Source of the DNA: Baffinella frigidus
Lineage: Eukaryota > Cryptophyceae > Cryptomonadales > Baffinellaceae
Reading direction: 5' to 3'
Assembly (NCBI GenBank): GCA_026770585.1
Contig: MU646364.1
Location: forward strand, 346,727-362,160
Length of the DNA: 15,434 nt
The notes under the pieces are model-generated. The model saw only the letters and a program-made list of their open reading frames with translations, was not told the origin of the DNA and ran no database searches. The translations under genes and the position numbers were made by a program. Each line of letters starts with the position of its first letter. Within the stretch, counting starts at the first letter, position 1. Shown here one piece after another: positions 1 to 10,800 of the stretch.

Positions 1-210
1 CCTGCATGCAGAGCGTCTCGCGCCGCCACACATACTTAAGGGTTCCTAGGGTGTAGGGCGCATAGTTTAGAGGTTAAGTCTGCGGCGCGGGGGCGCGGGG
101 CGACGGTGGAGGGGATGGGGCAGGTGGGCAGATTGGCTGGCCAAATCGGCAGCTTGTCAGTTCTGGCCTGTACACTGCCAGTTCCAATAAGGTATCTCTC
201 TCTGGGGCAG
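1..210 (+). other. Partial intron upstream of the first visible exon
   Basis: No exon is recognised here. Positions about 40-79 hold degenerate G-strand telomere-like text (TAGGGTGTAGGG, TTTAGAGG). A GC-rich purine stretch follows (82-135). The acceptor CAG ends at 210. A similar GGGGCAGGTG occurs at 117-126 and may be a weak echo of the acceptor. Confidence 0.5.
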
Positions 211-306
211 GTGCGACGAAACCAGAACCTGGTGACGAAGCACATGGACAAGCACGAAGTCGCGCCCAACCTCTGCTCGGGGCCCGCGGCCCGCAAGATC
301 CGTCAG
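211..306 (+). CDS. Exon 1: RIH-domain segment of the IP3R-like channel
   Basis: The exon gives 32 codons (residues 1-32), is bounded by GGGGCAG and GTAATT, and is phase 0 at both ends. Its start, RRNQNLVTKHM, resembles the RIH-domain stretch of RyR/IP3R proteins in which an 'NQxLI' motif follows the 'LCVCNGVAV' helix. The preceding part of that motif must be in an exon upstream of the window. Confidence 0.75.
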
Positions 307-3300
307 GTAATTCCAAACGCCCACTTCAGCGAGCACCTTGAGTCCCTTGTGAAGGGGCGATTTACATTGTGTACATTCGAATCACGGAGACTCACCTTGC
401 AGGGTGAGTTACAATCGAGTCTCGTCCAAACACGTCTTCCGTTAACGCGTTTTGCATGACAGGGGCACACTGTCGCGACGGCTGGGGCGCGCGGGCGGGG
501 GAAGGCTTTCATCAATTCGTATGTGGCGTCGCTCGAGCTCATGTCTTCCACCATGCAGGCACATTTCCTCCCGCCCAAACACCACCCGCTGCCATTTGAG
601 TGCGTGTGCTGCCAACTTAGCACGCACCTGTGACATTGTGAATCAGCCCAAACTTGATTCTCACTCGGGAACGCCCACCGCCAACCCCCCCCCCTGAAAA
701 TCCGGGGGGGGGGGGCCCACCTGTGGCTGCAAAATGGTACACGCTACGTCAGAAAATCTCACACGTAAAATCCGGGGGAAAGGGCACCGGTGGCTGCTAA
801 GTGGTTTCCGCTCCTGTCGTGCAGGAGCTGAACCTGGAGAACAAGGCGCGGTGTCGGGGGCTGTCGCCGTCGCTGACGCTGACCCTCAAGGACTTGGAGG
901 CTGACGTGGCTGACCGCTCCCTGCCGCCTCGCGCCCGCGCCGCGGTGCGACCCCTGCCACCACCCTCAGCCCTCAACCCGAACCATAAATTCCAGACCCC
1001 AAACCCTAAACCCTAACCCCTGAATCCTAAACCCTGAACTCAAAAACCTAAACCCTAAACTCTAAATTCCAAACCCTAAAACCTAAACTCTAAACCCTAA
1101 ACCCTAAACCCATACCCTTAACCCAAACCCAAAACCCCAAACCCTGAACCCCAAACCCCAAAGCCGAAAACCTACCACCGCCCCAGTCACGCCACCCGAG
1201 AGAGATCGAGAGAGAGCGACAGAGACAGAGATAGCGTGCCGGTCCCACAGTCGGGGTTGCTTCCTCTGCTGAATTTCTGCCCAGGGTCCCGCCCCTGCTT
1301 CCTCCCAACCAGTTCGGAAGGCAGGTGCTGCCATCATTGGCTAACACCTAGCGAATGCTGACATTTCATGCCCCCCGTACTGATAACCGAAGCCTGCGGC
1401 AGGTGCTAAAGTTCCTTCAGGAGGCATACATCGAGACAGACGGCGGCGCACCCTCGACATTCCTTCTCCACCCGGAACTCTGCAGCGTGGTGCGTCATGC
1501 CCCCCCCCCCTCCCCCGCTCTATCGCCCCCGCCCTCTGCCTCCGCCCCTTCGCCTCGTGCGCACGCCGTTTCATGACTGCATCCTGCATGCACGTGCGGC
1601 TGACACCCATGCACGCATGGCCGAAACTCGGGGGGGGGGGCTGACTCCCTGGGTGTGTGGGGTGCGGTACCTCACGCGTACACAGCTACCACCTTGCACC
1701 GGTCTTCCGTGCAATCATCGTTGAAGAGTGACCGAATGCCCCCGTGACAGATGGACAAGATGGCGCGGGACCTGGAGTTGCTCGAGGTCGATTCTCAAGG
1801 TGTGCCTTTCTGAGCTCACAATGCGTGTCAACACTTGGTCGCCTAACAACGCCTGTGGACTCTTGTGAACGCTCGAGTTTTGACGCCTGTGAACGCTTGT
1901 GAACGTCCCCGGCGCCCGGACACCTCGCACACACACATCCGCAGTGCACAGGCATGCTGACACAGCGTGCTTCCAGCCTGGTCCACTAGTAAGTCTGACA
2001 CAGTTCACCAGTAAGTCTGACAGTGAGTCAGTCAGCCAGTGAGTCAGTCATTCAGTGTGTTTGTCTGCGAGTCTGTGAGTCAGACAGTTCGTTAGTGAGT
2101 GTGTGAGTCTGTCAGTCAGGCAGCGAGTGAGTTCGTGCGTGAGTAAGACAGTCGGCCAGCCAGCCAGTGCGACAGTGACGAGAGACTACAGAATCCATAA
2201 CTTAAGTGTGGTTGGCGGCGGGGTGTGGTTGGCAGACTCAAGTGTGGTTGGTGGTGGCAGGGAGCTTTGTGTCGCGTCTTGGGACAGGCGAGCGCGTGCT
2301 GCTCCTCGAGGTTCTAACTCTAAACCCGAAACCCCGAAACCTAACCCCAAACTCTAAACTCTAAACCCTTAACCCTTAACTCTGAGCCATCAGCCATACA
2401 CCATAAATCATACAACATGACCTGAACCCTTAACCCCAAATCCCAAACCCCAAACTCCAATCCCCAAACCACAAACCCTGAACCAGGTGTTTCCGGAGGT
2501 GGCGCTCTCGTTCTTCTCGCAGCTGCCTGGAGCAGACCTCATCCGAAACGATTCACCGCGCGCCCGGGTATTGCCTCACTCAACGCACCATATACTATGT
2601 ACGTATACGTAGTGCCGTGATCGGAGTTTCCGGTTCCACCATTATACCTCGCAGCTTCCTGGGGCAGACCTCATTCGAAACGACTTGCCACGCGCCCGGG
2701 TATCTCATCAACTAACACAATATATACGTACATGTAGTGCCGTGGTCGGAGTTCTCAACTCCACCATTCTGCCTTCTCTCGCAGCTCACGGGTGCAGACC
2801 TCATTCGAAGCGACTCGCCGCGCGCCCGGGTATCACCGAGCATACCCGCTGTATACGTACATCGAATAACTGACCCATTGTAAACGTATTGCCGAAGTTA
2901 CCGCACGTATACGTATATACAGGGCCATGGTCTGAGTCCCCACTCATATCCTCCTACCCACCGCGCACGCCCCGGGTTTCGTCGCACGTTCTTACTTGCT
3001 ACGCGAGGTTGAACACGGTGGGGTTGCCTACTTACTGAGTGAGCGTACACACTGCCGCACGCGCGCCGGTTATCGCGACGTGCGCAAGCAATGCACACCG
3101 CGTAACTACTTGCTGCCGCGCGTAGGTAGTGTGCGTTGGGCAGCGGAGGGTAACGCGTTGGCGAGGTGTCGATGGTGGTTGGTTGGCTGAGTTGGTGTCT
3201 GAGGTGTGGTTGTGGGTGGGTGGGTGGGGGGTGGCGGGGTCAGAGATTGTCGTCGGTGGGCGGCTGGCGGAGAGACTGTTGTGTGTGAGTGGTCGGGTGG

Positions 3301-6300
3301 GTGGGTGGGTGGGTTGGTTGCTAAAATACTGTTGTGGATTTGTGGGTGGGTCAGACGTTGGCATGGTTGTGCGGGTGGCAGGCAGTGAGTGGTTGGTTGA
3401 CTGGTTCAGTGGCTGGTGATCGTTGGCTGGGTGTGTCCGGAGTGGCGGCTGATCGTTGGCTGGGTGTGTCCGGCAGGTGGGGCTACGCCTCCTCGAAGCG
3501 CTCGCATCCCTCCTCCTCTCCTCCCGCCACGACCTCACCCCCGCCGCCGAGCGCCCCCTCCTCCTCCTCACATCCCTCCTCGCCCAGCGCCTTGACCCCG
3601 CCCAACCGCGCCTCCGCACGCTCATCGACACGGACCGACTTCCGGACGTGCTGGGGGGGGGGATTCCCCCGTACTCGGTGGGTACGGTTTTGGCCGTGCA
3701 GTGCGAGAGGGCGAATGAGCTGGAGCGGAGGATTGCGGAAGAGGAGGTCAAGCAGCTTGATCAGGTGCGTGCGTGCCTCGTCGAGAGGAGGGGGGGATTA
3801 GGATGCACGGCGCGCCCTAACAAGTCGTGCACTCAGTCAGTCAGCCAGTCAGCCAAGTCAGTCAGTCAGAGCCGGCCTGACCGACTCGCGCTCCAGCTGG
3901 GTGTGCAGAGTTGCGTGACTGTCTTTGCGGGAGAGTGCCTGTCCAACACGCGCACTGGTCTGACGAATGCACCTCTCGACCCATGCAGGCGCTGGACGTG
4001 CAGAGTGGGGTGGCAGTCTTTGCGGGGGAATTCGCGGCGGTGATGGCTGCGGCTGGCAGTGGGGGTGGGGAGTTTGAGCGCCTCGTGCAGACTCTGGTGA
4101 CGCCCTGCCTCCACCGATATATATATATATATATGTATTTATATATGTATAATCATATAAGTATAGAGAGAAAGCAAGCGATATATATATATATATATAC
4201 AAAGGTCAAGAGAGAGAGCGAAAGACAGAAATAGATCGCATTCACGCCTTCGAAGAGCTCCCAGCGCTAGCCCCCATATGACTCGCCATCGTTTTTTGAT
4301 GGCGGCGGCTCGCGTGACGATCCCACGCAACCCCTGACGCCAGCAGGTGTGCAACCACTCACCTCCCTCCACCGCACACCTTGGTGCCTCGTTTTGCCCT
4401 GGCGCAGGTAAACTCCAAAACCTCAGGGTTCGCCTGGTGCAGGGAAACCCTAAACTCTAAGGGTCTTTATGGTTCAAACGGTTGAGCTGGGTGCCACCCT
4501 GTATGGTGTATAAAGGGTTTACCTGGTGTAGGTAAAACGTCAACCCTGAACCTGAAACCCACCCGGCGCAGGTGAAGCCGACACTGGATCTTCGAGACTG
4601 CAAGGGCTCGCAACCTGTCGAGGTTGATGAGGATGCCGAGGTGCGCCCGACCAGAAAGAAATAGAGAGATAGTGTGCGTGTGTGTGTCAGAGAGCGAAAG
4701 AGAGAGATACATAGATAGAGAAGAACAGAGAGAGACGTAACAGAGAAAAAGAGCGCGCGACACAGACCCCCGATATCGCCACTCGACCCATGTCTGCAAA
4801 CCTCCATCATACATGCGATCACCACATTCGCAGCATTGCCACTTCCGCCCCCCCATCTGACGCACGCTACTCCCCACGCCGGCGTGCACGCCACCTGCCC
4901 CTGCTGGACTCCTTTCCGGCCGGCATGCTGCAATCACGCGCACGCTGGCTGGGAGGTTTGGGGGGCGGCATGACACACTCAGCTTCCATGCCTGACTCTG
5001 TAAACGCATTCCTGGCTGATATGACACCCAGGTGATACCTCAAAACCGATGGACTCGCTGGGAGCAATCTCTCTGGCGGTCATGACGCTGGCTGACTCGT
5101 TTGGGAGCGGCAGGACGGGGGAACGCAGCTGGAGTTCTCAGACATGCACATGGAAGCCCTCGTGAACCTTCTGGGATCCAACCACGAACTCGCCGCGCCG
5201 CTTCGCCAAACAGGACTGCGACTGATCAGAAATGTGGTGGAGGCGATTCCGTTTCCTGAGCCGCCGTCGGCGGACGTGGCTGATACGCGAGACTGGCTCC
5301 GCACCGGGGTAGATTTCCCCCCACCGCTCTGGGGTGTTTACTAGGCCAACCAATCAACAAATGCCACATAAGTGGTGCCCGCTTTCAAACCCTAAACTCT
5401 AGACCTTGAACTCAAATAACCGAAACACGCCAAGTATGGTGATCGTCCTATGACGAATTATTGTTTTTTGGGTTGGTTTGGTCACACTAGAATTGGCGTG
5501 GGGCATTCATCAAGTTGCTTTACCATCATGGCCTTGACGGATCCGTCATCTCCGTCGCAGGTGCCACGTATGGTGATCACACTATCATATGTGACTTTGC
5601 GGTTTTTTTTCACCATTCAAAAATCAACTCGCTCTGCAGGTGCCGCGTATGGTGATAACTCTGATGTCATCCAAGAAGTGCGAAGACGAGACGTTGCACG
5701 AATGCCTTCAAATCGCCATCTCGATTCTCGATAAGGGACAACGCCGCGCCCAGGCTAAACCCTAAACCCTAAACCCTGATCCATACTCCCTAAAAACTGC
5801 ACTCTGAAACCTAAGACCTAACGACCTAAAACCTAAAACCCAAAACCCAAAACCTAAAACCTAAAACCTAAAACCCAAAACCTAACACCTGAACCTGAGA
5901 CCTAAAACTTCAAAACTCAAACCATAAACCTTAAAACTGAAACCTAACACCCAAAACTCAAACACTAAAACATCAAACCCAAACTCTAAACCCTAAACCC
6001 GAAAACCGAAAGCAGGCAGCGTTCTACTCGCTGATGACAGAAGGCGGGCACAACCGGCTGTTGATCTCGCTGCGAGAGCATCTTGTCCGCGCCGAGCAGG
6101 GTCTCGTCACCTACATGGACACCTTCTACAGGTGCACAGGGTTTAGGGTATAGAGTTTGGGGTGTAGGGTCCAGAGTTTAGCGTTGAGCGTTTATCGTTT
6201 GGGGTCGAATCGCACGCTGCCAGATTCCTGCTCGCACACGCCGTGGCGGGTTGGTCGGGAGGCCCCCTAGATGTCGATGGGCCCCCAGACGTGTTTTGTG

Positions 6301-7831
6301 TGGCCCTTGCCACACTAGGGAGTCAACTTTGCCCCCCACGAGACGAGGGCTGGTGGAGGGCGGAGTTTGTGATCCGGATTGGCTTGTCGGCGAGCATCTG
6401 TGTGCCTGCTCTCACAATCCGCCTCAATCGATGCGGTAACTAAATCGTGGCTGGTTGGCCACGGTTTACATCTTGGCTAGTTGTCCACGATTTATTGATC
6501 GATTGGCAACTAATGCGTGGCTGGTTGGCTGGTGGGCTGGCAGGCTGGCGGGGACGTACGCAACGCAGTGCGACCGAAGAGGATACGCCCTCTCCATCTC
6601 GGGCCTCGAAGACCTCGCGCGATCGGTGCGTCTCCACCCTCAACTCTGAACCCCCCCAAAACACTCAACTCCAAACCCCCGAGCCGCTCACCCATCTGAC
6701 CCGCTCGCCCGAGCTGGATTCCGTGCACTTCACACCACAGCGAGATTTGCCTATCGCGCACAGGCACATCTCACGCTCCCCGTCTCCGCCTACTGAAAGC
6801 CCATACCAGTGCGCCCAACCTGTGCTGCTGCTGCTGCCACGCTTGTCGGGAAGTGTGTCTCTTTATTTCGCTATCTATCTCGATCAAGTTCTCTATCGCT
6901 CTCTCGTTTTCTCTCGCTATCTATCTCCCGCTATCTGAGCGTGAAGGTGCGGTGTTGCACAGGACGTGTGGTGCAGGCAGTTGGTCGGCGCACACGCAGG
7001 CGAGGTGCTCCGCTTCCTCCAGCTTCTCTGCGAAGGACACAACCGCGAAATGCAGGAGTACATGCGCAAGCAGGGCGGTAACCCCCCCCCCCATTTCCTT
7101 GCGCCAATCCCCTCACCAGTGACTCCACCGCGTCCCATGTGCATGCCTGCGCGCACCTCTCACGCCTCGCTTGCTCACACTACGTACCTTTCTCCTCAGA
7201 GTAGGGCGGTCAGGCCCCGCATCGACCAGACCTGCCTGAGACCCTGCAACCTTAACTGGGCGTATTTCGGAGGGGCGGAACCTCGATCTGGGCTGTGACC
7301 TACTGGCAAGCTTGCGAAAGATACTGGGACCCGAGACGAGGTGACCGACAAGGTTGGTGGGACACGGCAGGGACATCGGTGGATCTGGTGACATTTACGG
7401 CCGACTTCCTCGCCAGCGTCTCGCGATGCATCCACCCGGGCAGGTCTGCCCCATTTCACACCCGCACACCACCCCAGGCAGGTTCCACCCGCATCACACC
7501 CAACCTGACAGGTCCCACCTGCCATCGGACCAAGGGTCTCCCACCGGGATCTCGCAAATTTCCAACACCTTCGCCACAGACCGTTGCTGAAGCCGCGGTT
7601 GATTGCTGTTGCTTTCAGACCGCTATGGAACAAAATGATATATATGCAAACACTTTTTAATGTCTCATATGTTACTCGCCTCCTGCTCTGCTCGTGTTGG
7701 TGCCAAGGCGTGTAGTGTAAATAACGAGGCGTGTGCGTGGCTGGCAGTGTGCGGCTGGCGTCCCAATGCATCGACACGCTCATCGAGTACGCCCCCCTCC
7801 TTGCCCCGCCTGCGCCGGCTATCGCTAGCCA

Positions 7832-7870
<39 letters not shown>

Positions 7871-10800
7871 GTGCTAAGCCCTTTCCCTGAATAATGTCGT
7901 CCGGAATTCATCTTCCGGTGCCGGAGCCCCCCCCCATATCGTTTACCAGCACACAAACGCACGCATGATGCTAGACCCGGCAATACGCCCTGCAGAATGT
8001 CGTCCGGAGCCCCTCATCGAGTCGGAGTTCCCATCCTGCTCACAGGCACGGTAGGTAGCCGCCATGCAACGAGCAGGAACACGGTGCGAAGCAGCCATGA
8101 CACGGGCGGGAAACTCTTCAAATGCTGGTGACTTGGATGATGAATTGGCGATGTTTCGGCTGACGCACACCGGGGTACCTCTTATCTACGTTGCATCATC
8201 GACTGTACACTGAAGTGTCGACTTTACAATGAAGTTAACATTCTCAGGATGAGGGGAGGTGAGGAGGGCGTGTCTTACACACACAGTGGGGTGCGTGTGT
8301 CGCAACCAGATCTTCCCAGTATTTTTTGTCAGCTGACACACCCCGGGGCAGGTTCGTTCAGAGGGGGGGCATTCCGGAGGCGCAGTGGGCATCGCTGACA
8401 CACAGGCGGGGCACGTGTAAGTTGACAAGTTGACATTCGGGCAAGTTGACAAGTTGACATTGGGCACCCCGGGGCACGTGCGGCAGGTTCGTGCAGAACC
8501 CGTGCTATGCGAACCAGCGGGCATTGGTCGACACGCAGCTCCCGCACCTTCTCAACCTCTTTCTGCATATGGAGGAGGATTCTACGTACAAGTTCGCCGA
8601 CCGCGCCAGGTTTTCACTGTTTCCTCAAGTCAATGAAGGTTTTCACGGTTACCTTAAGTTAACGGATGTTCAACGTTTGGGGTGATGCGTTCCACTCACG
8701 ACGTTGGCTTGGCGGGCAGCGCGCTTGAATTCCTTCAGTGCAGCCATGGTGCTGTTGCCCTGCTTGGGGTGGAATGTATCCTTATCGGAGCACCAGGACA
8801 CGTTAGATTCCACGGTGGAAAGGCGGAGTGAGTAAGCGCATGTGGCTCTGAAATGTTGTTTGACCGCGTCTGTCGTCGGGCGGGATCTCATCCCGCTTGG
8901 TCTAATCTAATCGCTGAAACCGGCGTTTGGCTAATTCAATGGCTCAAACCGGCGTTTGGCAAGTTGCCAGTTTTGCCACTCCAGGCAAAATCTCACGCCA
9001 AAAGTATGCCTTTCGATGAATGAAACTGAATACCTGACGGGATGAAATCGGCAGATATACCACGGACCTCGAAGAGCTGAAGACCAAGTCCGTGACCCTT
9101 CTCCTCTCTCTCGTAGAAAAGGTCGTCCCACTATACCCCCCCGCCTGTTGACTGAGATTTCCAGGGTTCAGGTACTGTAACCTGTATCGGGCATGCCGTC
9201 GGGTACGGTTACTATACCGGGCATGTCTAGTGACAGAAAAATGTATCATTAGTCCGCGGTTGTGGGAGGAACGTTCACGCATCCCTCAACCCCGCGGTGG
9301 TTTGGTGTCTCCCCCCCCCCCCCCTGTGTGTCTGCCTTTACTGGGCTTGAACGCGGTCCTGCGCGTAGGTGAACGACTCTACGCCAAGCCACACACCCCA
9401 ACACCTCAAACACCAGACACCAAACACCAGACACCAAACACCAGACACTAAACGCTGAACCTGAAGGTGATCACTGCTTGCAGGTGGACGATCCGTTCAT
9501 TCCCGCGCGCATCCTCAAGGCCCTCGAGATCGATCGGGTCTGCTCGCTCACCATCTCTCTCTCCATGTCGTTTTATGTATCTCGCTATATCTCTATGTAT
9601 CTCGCTCTCTCGCTCTCTATGCTCTCGCTCACTCGCTGTCGCTTTCTACCCCGTCCTAAAAGAGAAAGCATATTGTTTTATCAAAACGTGGCCTATCCAT
9701 CTCCCTCTGAATCTTCATGTGCATCTCCCTCTAATCCCTCAACCTCGACCCCTGAACCCTACACCCTACACCCCACACCTCAGGTTCTGGAGAGCATGGA
9801 CATGCTGCGGGAGCAATACCTCGATCCGCGCGACCTCGACGCCGACCCCGACGATGAGGTCCTTCCCACCTCTCGCTATGCCAACCCTCTTGCATGCTGG
9901 ATGGCTTGGCTATCCAGGGCATTGACGTACACCCTGGCGATCAAGTCCCCACCACCCCCCACCCAGCCCCGCGCCCTGCCCTTGCCCATGCTTACTGCTT
10001 GTCACACCGATGCGGTCGGGTGTGTAAAGCGGCTGGAAGCGGGTTGTGAAACGGCTGGAAAACTGATGATTTTTGGTTTGTTTTGGAAAACAGGCGGCGG
10101 AGATCGCCGACGAGGATCTCTCCGAGAGAGGACCATTCAAGGTCGCCTGCTCCATGTACATGCTCGTCATGACCCTCCAGTACTACCAGGACGACAACGC
10201 CAGCATCCTCGTGAGCGCCCTGCCCATACACCCTCAATATCCTGAACCTTTTAAGCCATAACACCTGAACCTTTTAAGCCATAAACCTCCTTATCCGTAA
10301 CCCCCAACCCCCGCTAGGACCCTCCAGTGCTAGCAGGACGAACACTCCAGCATCCGTGTGCGTCCCTTGCCCCTAAACACTGAAACCCAAACACTAAAAC
10401 CCCCATGATCCTGAAACATACACCCTATGAACCGTACTTCCTGAAACCTACACCCTCTGAAACCTAACACCTGACCCTCCTGGTCCCTAATCTCCAAATG
10501 GTTTTCGGCAGGGCTCGGGGGCGGGCGGGCAGGAGACGCACAGCAACAAGTTCCAAGGGGTCAAGAACCTCAAAGACTTGGTGACCCCCACATCCCAAAC
10601 ACTACGCCCTAAGCCACAAAATCTTAAACCCAAAACCCAAAACCCAAATCTCTGAACCACAACCCCTCATCCCTGAACCCTCAATCACAAACCCCAAACC
10701 CCTGACCCTAAACACCAAACACTAAACCCTCAATCTTGAAGCCCAAACCCCAAACTGCTGCAGACTCGGCTGCGCGCGAACTGCGGATTCATCGAGATCT

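Larger units (their letters stand above)
307..824 (+). other. Intron 1 (518 bases)
   Basis: Donor GTAATT, acceptor CGTGCAG. It holds no recognisable exon. Its 3' third contains the C10/G12 hairpin and a 70-base-spaced duplicated unit that also occurs in intron 28 (both listed separately). Confidence 0.65.
1787..2486 (+). other. Intron 4 (700 bases), repeat-filled
   Basis: Donor GTCGAT, acceptor GAACCAG. About 1985-2170 is an imperfect CAGT/GAGT tetranucleotide tract. About 2318-2485 is C-strand telomere-like repeat that runs to the acceptor, so the usual pyrimidine tract is replaced by CCCAAAC-type text. GTGAACGCT-like words repeat at 1866-1905. Confidence 0.65.
2519..2833 (+). repeat. Tandem triplication (period 132 then 130 bases) of an exon cassette
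   Basis: GCAGACCTCAT..CGAA..GA and CGCGCCCGGGTAT align in three units anchored at GCAG positions 2519, 2651 and 2781. The downstream intron parts also align (TACGTAGTGCCGTG.TCGGAGT). A fourth, partly deleted unit follows: GTATATACAGGGCCATGGTC, then CCGCGCACGCCCCGGGTTT. Confidence 0.88.
2568..3476 (+). other. Intron 5 (909 bases), exon echoes and GT-rich tract
   Basis: Donor GTATTG, acceptor CCGGCAG. The 5' part holds two further copies of the exon 5 cassette plus a decayed fourth (about 2900-2985). About 3170-3475 is G/T-rich (GGTTGGTT, GTGGGTGG). The last 66 bases contain a 33-base-spaced duplication reaching the acceptor. Confidence 0.65.
7787..8486 (+). other. Intron 15 (700 bases)
   Basis: Donor GTACGC, acceptor GCGGCAG. 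It contains a CA dinucleotide tract, a duplication of about 115 bases, direct repeats of CAAGTTGACAAGTTGACATT (8421-8460) and an echo of the exon 16 acceptor at 8341-8363. Confidence 0.65.

Noticed and set aside
985-1170. True chromosome end
   Set aside because: The repeats are diverged, internal to an intron and flanked by coding exons on both sides.
1800-1805. GTGTGC as donor for exon 4
   Set aside because: It gives phase 1, which makes exon 5 read in a frame without sense (glycine/alanine-rich, no match).
3032-3751. 239-codon open frame on the minus strand
   Set aside because: It is the reverse of a GGTT/GTGGG-rich tract and of exon 6. The product is low-complexity (threonine/proline/asparagine) and has no family match.
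4467-5027. 186-codon open frame on the minus strand
   Set aside because: It is largely a translation of the GA microsatellite (Ser/Leu-rich) and antisense of exon 8.
6569-6625. Shorter exon 12 starting at CGCAG|TGCGAC
   Set aside because: It would be phase 0 at entry and clash with the phase-2 end of exon 11; the CAG at 6541-6543 fits.
7196-7867. 223-codon open frame on the minus strand
   Set aside because: It starts in the CA repeat (poly Cys-Val) and runs antisense across exons 14 and 15, which are supported by IP3R alignment.
9407-9448. Three direct repeats as a possible CRISPR array
   Set aside because: The 14-base units are contiguous without spacers, which is a minisatellite, and the locus is a eukaryotic intron.
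9859-10245. Long plus-strand readthrough of exon 19 (255-codon frame)
   Set aside because: The frame beyond 9858 is not conserved. Exon 20 is in another frame and aligns with IP3R.
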